Positions 11,100 to 23,660 are shown, counted from the stretch's first letter. The stretch is 64,000 bases of DNA from Populus alba (GCF_005239225.2 NC_133295.1:12524001-12588000); one strand, 5' to 3'. Notes: generated by a model from the letters alone, not told the origin. Made by a program: numbers and translations.

Positions 11100-13650
11100 T
11101 TTTTGACAAATTTTAATTCAAAATAGAATTTATACAGATTACATCATATAGTGTTGTGATACTAACATTATAGTAACTTCTTGTTTTCATTATACTAAGA
11201 GTTAGGTCTCTTTAATTTTTCTTTTGTATTGTTATGTTTTTGACAAATTTTAATTCAAAAAGATCTTCACTTGTTTCAATATGCTAACAGTTAGGTCTCT
11301 TTAATTTTTCCTCTTTGACACAGCTTTTAATGCTGGACTCTTGCTTTGATCCTTTCAATTTAATCTTCCACTTGTGATTTCGTATGAGAGGATAGCATGA
11401 TGTTACTAGAAGGGGAATTTTATTTTATACATGATGTGTATTGCATTATGTATTTGACAATTTTTAATTCAAAATAGAATTTATACAGATTACATCATAT
11501 AGTGCTGTGATACTAACATTATAGTAACTTCTAGTTTCCCTTATGCTAACAGTTAGGTCTCTTTAATTTTTTTTTTTTATATTGTTATGTTTTTGATAAA
11601 TTTTAATTCAAAAAGATCTTCACTTGTTTCAATATGCTAACAGTTTGGTCTCTTTAATTTTTTCTCTTTGACACAGCTTTTAATGATGGACTCTTGCTTT
11701 GATCCTTCCAATTTAATCTTCCACTTGTGATTTCGTATGAGAGGATAGCATGATGTTACTAGAAGGGAAATTTTATTTTATACATGATGTGTATTGCATT
11801 ATCTATTTGACAAATTTTAATTCAAAATAGAATTTATACAGATTACATCATATAGTGATGTGATACTAACATTATAGTAACTTCTTGTTTCCATTATGCT
11901 AACAGTTAGGTCTCTTTAATTTTTCTTTTGTATTGTTATGTTTTTGACAAATTTTAATTCAAAAAGATCTTCACTTGTTTCAATATGCTAACAGTTAGGT
12001 CTCTTTAATTTTTCCTCTATGACACAGCTTTTAATGCTGGACTTTTGCTTTGATCCTTTCAATTTAATCTTCCACTAGTGATTTCGTATGAGAGGATAGC
12101 ATGATGTTACTAGAAGGGGAATTTTATTTTATACATGATGTGTATTGCATTATGTATTTGACAAATTTTAATTCAAAATAGAATTTATACAGATTACATC
12201 ATATAGTGTTGTGATACTAACATTATAGTAACTTCTTGTTTCCATTATGCTAACAGTTAGGTCTCTTTAATTTTTCTTTTGTATTCTTATGTTTTTGACA
12301 AATTTTAATTCAAAAAGATCTTCACTTGTTTCAATATGCTAACAGTTAGGTCTCTTTAATTTTTCCTTTTTGACACAGCTTTTAATGTTGGACTTTTGCT
12401 TTGATCCTTTCAATTTAATCTTCCACTAGTGATTTCGTATGAGAGGATAGCATGATGTTACTAGAAGGGAAATTTTATTTTATACATGATGTGTATTGCA
12501 TTATCTATTTGACAAATTTTAATTCAAAATAGAATTTATACAGATTACATCATATAATGTTGTGATACTAACATTATAGTAACTTCTTGTTTCCATTATG
12601 CTAAGAGTTAGGTCTCTTTAATTTTTCTTTTGTATTGTTATGTTTTTGACAAATTTTAATTCAAAAAGATCTTCACTTGTTTCAATATGCTAACAGTTAG
12701 GTCTCTTTAATTTTTTCTTTTTGACACAGCTTTTAATGTTGGACTCTTGCTTTGATCCTTTCAATTTAATCTTCCACTAGTGATTTCGTATGAGAGGATA
12801 GCATGATGTTACTAGAAGGGGAATTTTATTTTATACATGATCTGTATTGCATTATCTATTTGACAAATTTTAATTCAAAATAGAATTTATACAGATTACA
12901 TCATATAGTGTTGTGATACTAACATTATAGTAACTTCTTGTTTCCATTATGCTAACAGTTACGTCTCTTTAATTTTTCTTTTGTATTGTTATGTTTTTGA
13001 CAAATTCTAATTCAAAAAGATCTTCACTTGTTTCAATATGCTAACAGTTTGGTCTCTTTAATTTTTCCTCTTTGACACAGCTTTTAATGCTGGACTCTTG
13101 CTTTGATCCTTTCAATTTAATCTTCCACTAGTGATTTCGTATGAGAGGATAGCATGATATTACTAGAAGGGGAATTTTATTTTATACATGATGTGTATTG
13201 CATTATGTATTTGACAAATTTTAATTCAAAATAGAATTTATACAGATTACATCATATAGTGTTGTGATACTAACATTATAGTAACTTCTTGTTTCCATTA
13301 TGCTAAGAGTTAGGTCTCTTTAATTTTTCTTTTGTATTGTTATGTTTTTGACAAATTTTAATTCAAAAAGATCTTCACTTGTTTCAATATGCTAACAGTT
13401 AGGTCTCTTTAATTTTTCCTCTTTGACACAGCTTTTAATGCTGGACTCTTGCTTTGATCCTTTCAATTTAATCTTCCACTAGTGATTTCGTATGAGATGA
13501 TAGCATGATGTTACTAGAAGGGGAATTTTATTTTATACATGATGTGTATTGCATTATGTATTTGACAAATTTTAATTCAAAATAGAATTTATACAGATTA
13601 CATCATATAGTGTTGTGATACTAACATTATAGTAACTTCTTGTTTCCATT
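11100..13650. repeat. 351-bp tandem (satellite-like) array, about 7.3 units
   Basis: The marker 'gatagcatga' recurs at 11391, 11744, 12095, 12446, 12797, 13148 and 13499: steps of 353 once and then 351 five times. Units differ by only a few bases. Each unit has two unequal halves that both start with 'gacaaattttaattcaaaa' and both contain 'gctaacagttaggtctcttt', so an older duplication is nested within the unit. No open frame of note is present. The array passes without a gap into the 87-bp array. Confidence 0.95.
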
Positions 13651-14190
13651 ATGCAACAGTTATGTTAAAATGTGCTAAGATTAGTGCTCTAAATGTATCT
13701 TGGAATACCACAATGGTAGCAACTACTTGTTTCTAATATGCAACAGTTCTGTTAAAATGTGCTAAGATTAGTGCTATAAATGTATCTAGTAATACTACCA
13801 TGGCAGCAACTATTTGTTTCCAATATGCAATAGTGGTGTTAAAATTTGCTAAGATTAGTGCTATAAATGTATCTTGTAATAATACCATGGTAGCAACTAC
13901 TTGTTTCCAGCATGCAACAATTGTGTTAAAATGTGCTAAGATTAGTGCTCTAAATGTATCTTGTAATACTACCGTGGCAGTAACTACTTGTTTCAAATAT
14001 GCAACAGTTATGTTAAAATGTGATAAGAATAGTGTTATAAATGTATATTGTAATACGACCATGGCAGTAACTAGTTGTTTCAAATATGCAACAGTTGTGT
14101 TAAAATAAGCTAAGATTAGTGCTCTAAATGTATCTTGTAATACTACAATGGCAGCAACTACTTGTTTTTAGTATGCAATAGTTGGGTCAA
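13651..14190. repeat. 87-bp tandem array, about 6 units
   Basis: The start 'atgcaa' recurs at 13651, 13738, 13825, 13912, 13999, 14086 and 14173, exactly 87 bp apart. Because 87 is a multiple of three, open frames run through it on both strands (plus 13800-14108, minus 13733-14083). These are by-products of the periodicity. The unit begins with 'cttgtttccattatgc-aacagtt', also present in the 351-bp unit, so it probably arose from the end of that array. Confidence 0.93.
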
Positions 14191-14494
14191 GCATGGGTTG
14201 TCCAAGTTTTTAAAGGTTTGAAAGGGCCACAACAAAAAAAGCTTTATTAAAGAAATAGTGGTCGAGAAAATTAAGGAAAGAAAGGCAAAATATTGCTCTC
14301 AAACAAAGAACGCTGGAAAACATACTTAGTTTCTGAAACTCTTAGTACCAAATCATAGTCCCAAGTATATAGAAGACCAGGCAAAAAACAAAGGAAGTAG
14401 AAGCGAAAACTAAAGCGAAGCAGATAGCACATACATCACATTGCGCGAGATATATAGGAAAGTAACTATAATAGGCGAGGGGAAATGAAGATAA
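14191..14494. other. Unassigned spacer
   Basis: A plus-strand frame from about 14218 reads GHNKKSFIKEIVVEKIKERK and stops soon after. I do not recognise it. Part of this stretch may continue the duplicated block beyond the left edge of copy A, which cannot be tested inside the window. Confidence 0.3.
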
Positions 14495-16110
14495 CCCAAA
14501 AATAAAAAGACTGAAGAGCAAAAGGAAAACAAAAGATGAAAAGACTTAGACTGAAATAACAGGTCCAAGTGTCAGCATATATATAGACGTTCACAAACTT
14601 CTAATAGCAGCTCCATGTCAATTGTTATTATTATTCGAGATTTAAGTTGTATCCCACATTACTATAGTAGTATGTGATTTGAAAATTTATAGGAAGCAGC
14701 GCTTTTAGATTTTAGATTAATACATCACTGGGAGATTTCTTATCTTTTCACATAATAGACTTATTTCACTGTATTATTGCTATCAAAAAGCATATTTACT
14801 AGTTAAATCAATAGCTTATAAAAAAAAATTTGAAAAACAAAAAATATAAGAAATATATTAAGTGTCATTAGTCTGGCAATAACCCAACTTTATTGGATCT
14901 TGGGTCATGCTACAAGCAATAAGGGCCAGCCCTATTGAATCTTGATGACAACAAGACTCAATGGTATTGGGTGCAGTACAACCCAATTTTATTGAGAAAA
15001 AAAAATTCAATCATCTCAACTCTAGTGGGCTTTGTTGGGCAGCAGGGCTCAACTCTATTGGGAAAAAAAAAATTCAATCAACTTAACTTTAAATGAATAA
15101 AAATTATCATCATTTAATTTTTTGTACAATATAAAAAAAAAATCTCATCAATTTATTTCTTCTTTACTTTATGAAAAAAAAACACATAAAAAAAAAGAAA
15201 AAAAATCTGAAAAGGCAAAAAAATAAAATTAAATATATTTGGTTTTGATCGAAAGCTAACCCCAATAGCCTTGTAACAACAACAATAACAACAGTACTAA
15301 TAATAATAGAAGATAGAATTTTTGTTGAAGGGATAACAAATTTATAAATATAAAAGATGAATTATTTCAATGGAAAAATATGATTTGAATTCAGGCGTGC
15401 GGGTCTGCTAACCCTAGGCACGGGTCTGGCAGACATGTCTGACTTTAGTGCCAGGTGTCTAGCAGTCATCTCATTCCCCAGGACGGACCCTAAAAATCTT
15501 GAACGGACCATTATATCCTTAATTATTTTTTCCGTGCCAAATGTATCTCATAAAAAAGACAACCACACCCTTAACTACATGTCTAATAGGTTTTTTTGGT
15601 AAATACAGCCGTATCATTGCACCGCTCCAATCTACAATAACTTGTGTCTTCGTGAATAGTAAAAGGACAAACAATGAAACAGTGATCTTTTTTAGTATAT
15701 TATATAAAATATATAATAATAATAATAGTCATTTAGCCCGCAGGTTATTTTTTAAAAAAAAATTATAATCAGACTTTTTTGACATAAAAAATCCTAAATA
15801 TAGATCAAAAACTTTATACAAACATCTAATTAAATAAATTCATTATTACTTGTGTAAATAAATAAAAAATCATTAAAATAATTAAAAGCAAAACTAGAAA
15901 AATTAAGAGATAAATATGGATGAAGATATTTAATCCCGTAACAAGAGACATTTATTTAATTGTTTTTATTAAATTTTTTTATTAAAAATAAAATTAAAAT
16001 TGATTGAATAAAAAAATATAATGTAAAACTACACATATCAAAAATATTATTAAAAAATAATAGCGATCTCAATACTAAACAAGAGCAAAATTAGACATGC
16101 CATCTGCAAT
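14495..16110. repeat. Duplicated block, copy B
   Basis: Direct copy of 1-1617, starting with 'acccaaaaataaaaagactg' and ending at 'gacatgccat'. About 17 bp of unmatched sequence separate it from the 218-bp copy of the mL53 gene end. The open frame at 15541-15768 is the counterpart of the one in copy A, and I do not call it a gene. Confidence 0.88.
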
Positions 16111-16126
16111 TAATGTTTTCTCTGAA

Positions 16127-16344
16127 ACAGGTAAATAATTGGAATATAGGAAAATAAAACGCAGAACTAAACACTACCCAGAAGAGGAAAAGAGAATCAA
16201 TAAATAAATAAATATAAACCTAAAAATCTGCTAAGTCTTGATCTATTCTTGGGGTTTGTCTTCCTTTGATCCATCCCTCATCACAAAAACACAGCAGACA
16301 GCCATGAAAACACATCCTTTTCTCCTTTAGTTCTCTTCTAAGAA
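16127..16344. pseudogene. Copied 3' end of the mL53 gene (218 bp, identical to 6598-6815)
   Basis: It contains the complement of the candidate last exon, stop and 3' UTR of the gene at 6752-7848, but not exon 1. No poly(A) or poly(T) tract marks an end, so retroposition is not supported. It is non-functional on its own. Confidence 0.85.
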
Positions 16345-16740
16345 AATCTCAAACTCAAATACAACAATTCAAACCAAAAAACATGAACACGGGTCCTCGA
16401 AATATAAGAGATCTATCTCAAAACAATACTAAAAGTGACATCTTTTTGCTTATTTTCTTGCCTCTTAGACAGATCTCCTCTTAAAGACATAATTGGGTTA
16501 AAGAAAACATGGTTCAAGTAAGATCAGGAAAAGAAAACATGATACAAACCTATACTTCCAGCAGAACAGTTTTACATCACCCCGTGAAAACATGGTTTAT
16601 AACGTGTGTGTGTGTAGCCCAAAGAAATCTAACGGGACAGGTTCGGATCCGGTGAGCGGAGAACGGCTGCCGAAATAATACTGTGGAACAGGGAGGGAGA
16701 CTTCAATACTGTAGATACGGAAAATCAATTAGGTTAAAAG
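16345..16740. other. Low-copy, gene-like island
   Basis: This has higher G+C than its surroundings. On the minus strand there is a pyrimidine-rich stretch and an ATG (near 16593) opening MFSRGDVKLFCW. It could be a fragment of a 5' UTR and first exon. No domain is recognised. Confidence 0.25.
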
Positions 16741-18060
16741 CATTTTGTTTTTTAAAAAACAATTATAATAAATTTAAATTTTTTAATTTTTTATTTTAAA
16801 TTAATATTTTTAAATTATTTTGATATATTAGTGTAAAAAATAATTTTTAAAAAATAAAAATATTAAAATAATATTTTTATAAATAAAAAATATTGTAAAA
16901 AAAAAAACTCATTTCTACAACACCTTTGTCCTTCTTTCGACTGATCTGTTTATTTGAATTTCTTTTCTTTTTCTTTCATAAATTGTTTTGAGGGTCAGTA
17001 AAACCCATCTACATGTAACCAATCAACTATTTTGAGAATAATATTTTTCACACTGACATTTTTTTTTTAATGCCATTTAGATTTCTATATTCGGGTAAGA
17101 AGAACAGATTTTATTTTTTTTTCATTAATTTATTCATGACTTTTTTATCATTAAGTATTTCTCTTAACAAATGTGTAAGTAACAAAAACAACTATTTTTC
17201 CATTGACATTTTAGCTTTATTTTTTAGTTATTTGCACAATGCCATGAACACTCTTTAAATTCTACTAATCATGTAATCCGTTCTCTACAGGAACAAAAAA
17301 ACATTTCAGACCGAATGCAAACCAAAAAAAAAACATATAATGTTAGTGTTTTCAAAGAACTCAAAGAAAATATGAGATTTGAGTTATGGAGACAACTAGA
17401 TTTAACAATTTCAAATAACTTGAACCAAATCTAAAATATAAGGAATAAACACTTATTAATATTATATCTAAAATATAAGGAATAAACATTTATTAATATG
17501 ATGGAAAAATATAAAAAAAATAACAAAAAATAACCTTGAGTAAACCTTGTAACCAACTTAGATCAACAAATCAAACACACAACATAAAACATGAAGTTGA
17601 GATGACCTCATAAGTAGAAAATCAATCAAAAAAACAATACAAAACAAAACAAATAGCAATTAAAAGAATAAAATTAAATTAAATATTCAAGAAAAAAAAT
17701 AAATGAAATTATATGTTTAAGGGTGAAATTAAAAAAAATCAATTAAAAAATAGCAATTAAAAAATTATAATTAAAAAAATAACAATTAAAAATAATATAA
17801 AAAAAATAGTTTGTTTAGCTATATAGCTTGTACTTTTTGCAATGGACAATGCACGTTTAAATTTTGATTTTATAAAAATTAATGAGTGTTTGTTTTATTG
17901 TTATAAATTATTTTTCACATAACAATTCTAAATTAATGTTTTATGAATGATTTTCATTTAATAGTGTCAGCCATAAAAATAAAACATGAAAAATCTATTT
18001 TAAAAACTACAATTAAAAATATTTTTAAAAAAACTTTTTTTATTATTTTTAAGTGAAGCA
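16741..18060. repeat. AT-rich spacer with a MITE-like element at 16741-16905 and a short tandem duplication
   Basis: The first 165 bp follow the recurring pattern of this window: TA-rich arms, 'attattttgatatattagtgt', then 'taaaaatattaaaataat'. At 17429-17500 a 36-bp segment (ctaaaatataaggaataaac...) occurs twice in tandem. The rest is low-complexity AT-rich sequence without a supported gene. Confidence 0.6.
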
Positions 18061-18540
18061 CGCTTAAAGCTGCCGAATGTCCAGTCTTTTAAACCAACGG
18101 AACACTTAACAAGAAGGATTGCGCAAGGCTAATCAACCTGGGTTTGCTGGACGGCCCAGCCTTCCAAGTCATGATGGGTATTTGGGCCATTTGCGGCTTG
18201 AGAAAAAGCCCATATTGGTGCTTACACTCTCAATGGGCTGCCTCCATCAGAAAATATTCTGGCTTGCCACGCGCTTCCTTGGTGCCCTGCACTCTCTTCC
18301 ATACAAATCCAAGTATTGCGAGGGAATATTCTGATTTGCACAATGAATATTTGAATGGGCTCTCTGACCACTGAGGTTGTGACGTGACCCCAGCCACCGG
18401 CTCGTTTCCACTCCTTCTCTTTAGGTGGCTTTCGAAAAACGTGTAAAAAAGCCGATGACTGTGCAGTTGTTATATTTGCAAATTTCTTTGTCTTTAGAGT
18501 CTTACTTTTCATTAACTCCGATGGCAAAGGCGGGAATTGA
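18061..18540. promoter_or_regulatory. G+C-richer island with TGGGCC/AGCCCA motifs (possible promoter remnant)
   Basis: Within about 200 bp there are 'tttgggccat', 'aagcccatat', 'aatgggctgc' and 'gaatgggctc'. TGGGCC/T 'site II' elements are typical of plant promoters of ribosomal-protein and housekeeping genes. No adjoining gene is recognised on either side, so it may be an orphaned promoter or a captured fragment. Confidence 0.3.
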
Positions 18541-19810
18541 TTTTAAATCGGATATGTTAGATAATTAGCACACAAAATATAAATAAATAAAATGTGAGTT
18601 AATATTAGATAAGAAAAAAAATTGGTGAAATAGTATGGTTTAAAAATATTATAGTTTAGAAAATGTAATATTTTAATAATGTTATGGTTGTAAATCACGA
18701 TATCAATTATAATTTTATCGCAATTTTGAATCACGATATTTAATTAGCAATAATTGTACAAAATTTAACATTAGAAAAAATTCATCAATAATTAAACATA
18801 ATTCATGAAACAAAATTTGATTGAATTTTCTATGCTAAATTGCATTAAATCAAACTCAAATTCATAGAAAATTAATATAATTTAAAAAATATCAAATTCT
18901 TAAACTTGGCAACAATTTAATGGAACGTGTAATTCGTAATACAAATACCTTGTTCATGCTCCTTTCCATTAAATCATCAAAAGTGGTTGCTTGCACTATT
19001 AGTTTATTCCAATGGTATATATAGAATTCCTAACTCGACTAGCTCGACAACTTAATATCAATTAAACGCGGCACATAATTAACTGAAATAACTAATTTAT
19101 AATTAATTTAACTTGTTATCATGTTCAACTATACGAAATCAAACATAATTAATGATATTCTCTAATTTAACATTTTTCAACAAATCTTAAAATTCACCAT
19201 TAACCATAAATTTAACTTAAACAATTATCCTATCCCAACCAAATCAAACACAAATTCATAACAATATAATATGTTAACCTTGTTCGTTGGACTATAAAAA
19301 GAGTTAGGGTGGTGACAATACTAAAGGTGGCGGCGATAAAAGTAACAATGGATTTTTAACACAAAAACATCAAAGGATGCTTTGAAACTAGGACATGTTT
19401 AATTTTATTTTTTTTGTTTTAATGGGAAAATCTAAGTGTTTAGTAGGGTTTTTTAGAGGAAAATTGAAGGCGTCGGTAATATTTTAAGAGAGAGAGACAA
19501 TGTATCTATGTTGTTGTTCTTTGATGTGAAAAGTTTAGATTTTAATTGATATTGCATTTCTAAAACACGACTTAAATTGTTATATTTCAAAAGTGCTATA
19601 TTTGATAATATTGTGCTTTTTAATAACAATATTTACCAAAAATCATGTTTTTTAAATGCAATATGATTAAACTGTATTATTTTATCATTTTTTTTTTAAA
19701 CAATATTATCCTACCAATTTTACTATGTTAATTTTACAAGAAAAAAAATCTTTTTAAACCATGGTTAGTACCTTGCTTGGCTATGCAACTGTGATTTTGC
19801 AAATGTTTTT
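18541..19810. other. AT-rich spacer
   Basis: No gene, RNA or clear repeat is recognised. Confidence 0.4.
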
Positions 19811-19869
19811 ACTTTAAATTAATATTTTGTTTTTATATTTTTATATTGTTTTGATGTGCTAGTATCAAG

Positions 19870-19901
<32 letters not shown>

Positions 19902-19960
19902 TGATATAATTTTTTAAAAAAATCATTTTAAAAAATAATTATTATTATAATATTAAACAC
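19811..19960. repeat. MITE-like element with an (AT)n microsatellite
   Basis: It carries the window-wide pattern 'tatttttatattgttttgatgtgctagtatcaa' and TA-rich flanks. An (AT)12-type run occupies 19877-19901. Confidence 0.6.
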
Positions 19961-20839
19961 TCCCAAAACCGCCTCATAGTTAGTTATATCTAGGAAATTT
20001 GGGACTTGGAGACTGGTGGCATTTGTTTTGCTGGAAAAATTATTATCACATCTTTTGTTTGTACGCACTAATCCTTATACATCATTTTTTTTAGATTATG
20101 ATTTTGTAAAAGTTAAAATTTTTTATTTATTTATGTTACATATAAAAAATAATTCCACAATAATTTTAATCAAATACATGTCTTTAAAACTTATTCTTTT
20201 AAAATCACAACTAATTTTTTTTTTTATTAAACTCACTTCTTTAATCACAATTACAAGAAATATACATACAGAGTATACCTGTCTATGCAGTGTCTCACAA
20301 GCATGATTTTAGAATTGAATCCATATCAAATTTAAATTGAATAAAAAATATATTAACTTGATAAAACTAGCTAATTAAACTAGGTTTTTAAGATTCAATT
20401 AACTCGAATTAAAGTTGATTATAAAATGATAGGGTTAATTTTAAAAACATTTTTAAAAAAACAAAACAATGCTTTTTAATGAAAATAATTTATTCAAATT
20501 TACCTATAATTCGTGGTCGTTTTCGGTGAATGCAAGCGCTGTCTTCAAGTATGCCCTTTGGTTAGTAGTTGTACAGATTACACGACAAAACAAAAACCTT
20601 GAAATAAAACCAAAGAAAGACAGATGTCGTATTTCGTGAGGAAGTGTCCAGAACGGCATCGCTTGCTTTGTGCAGGATCTTTAATTCAGTAGACCCGCAG
20701 TTCGCAGAAGAGTTGGAGCAGAGAGTGAAAGAGAAAGTGATTTCCCTTTCATTTTTCGTTTTCAACCAAGATATTTTTCACTTTTATATTTTACCAAAAA
20801 AATATCCAATATACGTCTGGGATTAAATTAAAGCTCGTG
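19961..20839. other. Spacer
   Basis: No supported gene. A G+C-richer patch at 20510-20740 has short open frames on both strands with no recognisable domain. Confidence 0.35.
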
Positions 20840-21005
20840 CTAATTTAAGGGTATGATTTAATTAATTAGATTTTAAATTTTTTGATCATTAATTTAAATT
20901 TTATAAATTTTAGAGTGATTAGAAATTTATATAATTATTAATTTTAATATTTGTAAAATTAATTGAGGTAATCCAAACACTTATATTAATTTATAAAAAA
21001 AACCC
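20840..21005 (+). mobile_element. SINE, degenerate copy (tRNA-derived, Salicaceae type)
   Basis: The body follows the order also seen at 22545-22715 and 43440-43612: 'ttataaattttagagtgattagaaatttatataattattaattttaatatttgtaaaatta', then a pyrimidine-poor 'gaggtaatccaaacacttatattaa' end. The promoter boxes are eroded. The relation is inferred from alignment with the other two copies. Confidence 0.45.
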
Positions 21006-21694
21006 TGTAAATTTGTATTAGTTTTAAGAGAATAATTTACCGTAAACCCATGTAAAAAAACTGTAATTCAAATTAGATAACGGTGAAAAAATTGTAAGAA
21101 AAATATAAAATTTTTTTGCAGATTGAATAGCTGAAAAATTCCGAAAGTAAAAATATTGTATCTGGACATTAAATTCTGAATTTTCGTTTTATGATTCTAT
21201 TTTTTTAAAAAAATAAAATATTATTTTATTTCTGAACAATCCTTGATTATTTTCAATTTTTTTATAATGGAAAAGCAAAGCTTACCATTTTTTTTTCGTT
21301 TTCTGTTTATGTTTTGAACTGCGGTTTTTAAAAAAACTTAAAAGGAAATTCATATCAAACCTCCCTTCAACTAACAAAACACTGTCACCAAGAACAACAT
21401 CAACCCAGCATTTTTTTTTTATTATTTTTTTTTTGTCAGAAAGGAGATTTGAATTATTGCAAATCTGAAAAGTGATTCTTTTTAATGGAAGTTAAAAAAG
21501 CTGCTAATCAGATCCTAACCTAACCAGGCTTCTGTTTCTCCTTTTTGTTTCCACCCCCACCTCCCCCAAGTACAAACCTTTTGGCCCACTACACTAAACC
21601 TAAATCTCCACTCGAAGCCTTCAAATTAAGTCCTAACCAAACCCAATTTTTGACCTAAAGTATACCAAGAAGCTAGGAGATCATTTGTTTGTAT

Positions 21695-22275
21695 GTTTTA
21701 AGAGTATTTTATAAAAATATTATTTTGTTGTTTTAAATTATTTTTTTATATATTTATATTGTTTTGATGTGTTAATATGAAAAATAAATTTTAAAAATTA
21801 AAAAATTATTTTAATATATTTCCAAGCAAAAAAACACGATTAAAAATAATTGTTGTTTTAATATTAAATGAGCTCAAAGGGAATGTTTGAAATTATGATG
21901 TAAGTATTTTTTAAAAAATTAAAATTTTATTTAAAAATATATTAAAATATGTTTTTCATATAAAAATCATAAAAATAAACCATAAATATTTTTACAAACC
22001 AAAAACAAATTTAAAAAGCACCTAAACATGAGGCTACGCAAAACATCCCCATTTCCCTAGCACTCCTAGGTGTGGTCCATGTTCTTTTCTAGCCCTTCTT
22101 TTTCTCCTCATCTTTTTCACAGGTGAATCATTTGACCATGCATGGAAACTTTCAAAATATACAAAGCTAAAGAGCTTTTTTTATTATTTTTAAAAGTATT
22201 TTTGAAAAAAATTTAATTTATTTTTATATTTTTATAATATTTTAATGTGTTAGTATTAAAAAAATATATATAATC
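21695..22275. repeat. Cluster of three MITE-like elements
   Basis: Elements at about 21695-21870, 21885-22025 and 22170-22275 share 'tattttataaaaatattattttgtt' / 'tgttttgatgtgttaatatgaaaaa' / 'ttttaatatatttccaag' and their variants. They carry no coding capacity. Confidence 0.55.
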
Positions 22276-22544
22276 ATCATCACGATAAAAAAAATAAAAA
22301 TAACAGGCTTGAAAGCTATTTTTCTTTCCCTTTTACCTCCGGTTGGTGAGTTAGGATTGCAAATATGATATTCAACATTGCATCTTTCACTCGTGTATAT
22401 TTGAGAATTACACGTAAATATTAATTATTGGATACTAATTACAAAACTAAAACAAGTGAAATAAGCCTTTTCACAATATTTTCTTAAGAGCTTAACCTTT
22501 TTTTTTCCCAGGTATATCTTAATCATTAAAAATTATTTTTTATT

Positions 22545-22850
22545 TTAAGAAAGGTAACTAAACTGATCAAGTTCTAAATTTATTTTGTAGAAGTCATCAG
22601 TTCGAGTCTCACAAACCTCAGAATCACTAGAGACTTATATATTCATTAACTTTAAAGCCTATAAAATTAGTCGAGCTACAATACAAGCTGACCCAAATAC
22701 TCATATTAAAAAAAAATTATTTTTATATTCATAATTTGTTACGTGTTTAAAATATTTATTCTAGTCCAAACACCCATATTTTAAAAATAAAATTATTCTC
22801 AGATTAATAGTTTATTCCGTGTTTAAAATATTTATTCATATTATGCCAAG
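22545..22850 (+). mobile_element. SINE copy with tandemly duplicated tail
   Basis: A B-box-like 'gttcgagtctc' at 22601 follows a weaker A-box-like 'ggtaactaaactg' at about 22553, as in tRNA-derived SINEs with an internal Pol III promoter. The body continues 'cacaaacctcagaatcacta...aagcctataaaattagtcga' and ends in 'acccaaatactcatattaaa'. The last 75 bp, from 'ccaaatactcatatt' to 'gtgtttaaaatatttattc', are repeated once in tandem (22690-22762 and 22767-22842). Confidence 0.65.
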
Positions 22851-23320
22851 TTAAAAGAGTACGTGGATGATAGTTAGCTACCAACCTCGACTGAGTCAAT
22901 TTTAAAAATATATATTAATAAAAGGATAAAGGAAAGTAAATAAAGCCATTATTTGTGTATGTACCAAGAATGGCCATTGATTCACTCCACTCCAAAAACA
23001 ATGCCCATTCGTGTGTCCCTTTCATGGACGTATCACAACAAGAAGAAAGCAAGCTATCTAGCTGTAGATCTAACGCCCATGAAACCACCACGACCACGTG
23101 AACCTTTTTATCGCCAACCTTTCTCTCTCTCCCTCCTTCCCTCCCTTTCGCTTTCATTACAACCGTCCGATTTACCGGAAGTTTGTTGGAAGCTGCATGA
23201 CAGGATGACCTGCCTGCCTCGTGTAGCCACATAAAGAATGCGTGCATTTGTGTGTTTTCTAGTACATTATGTCACGCCGCCTGAAAAATTCAAACTCGAC
23301 GATGCACCTGCTTTTCAGGG
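22851..23320. other. Low-copy spacer with a pyrimidine-rich stretch
   Basis: It contains a CT-rich run at 23123-23150 and otherwise unique-looking sequence. Open frames on both strands (22953-23234 and 22915-23247) lack any recognisable domain. Confidence 0.35.
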
Positions 23321-23660
23321 GTTTTTATTTTTTCTCTTTTTATTATGTTATTTTTATATTTTAAAAATATTTTTTTAAAAAATTAATATTTTTTTATTTT
23401 AAAATTATTTTAATGCGTTGATATCAAAAATAATTTTTTAAAAATAAAAAATATATTATTTTAATATATTTTTAAATAAAAAGTATTTTTAAAAACAATA
23501 ACAATCACTCTCAAACACGCTCTAAAAATCACTCTTTTATGGGAAGGGTATGTGTGTGTTTGATATTAGAGTATATGGTATTTTTTAAAGTATTTTTTAT
23601 TTAAAAATATATTTAAATAATTTATTTTATTTTTTATATTAATATGTTGTTATGGATAGA
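23321..23660. repeat. Two adjacent MITE-like elements
   Basis: The elements at about 23321-23525 and 23560-23655 match the recurring TA-rich pattern, including 'aattattttaatgcgttgat' and 'tttatttaaaaatatattta'. Confidence 0.55.

Noticed and set aside
13733..14108. Overlapping open frames of about 100 codons on both strands
   Set aside because: They lie wholly inside the 87-bp tandem array, whose period is a multiple of three. One stop-free unit makes long frames automatically.
11100..14190. CRISPR-like array
   Set aside because: Units are 351 and 87 bp with no unique spacers, no cas genes are present, and the genome is a plant nucleus. It is ordinary tandem DNA.
1..16110. Blocks 1-1617 and 14495-16110 as the two LTRs of one giant retrotransposon
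   Set aside because: The ends lack TG...CA, the interval contains a normal gene and relics but no gag/pol, and copy B is joined to a piece of that interior outside the supposed element.
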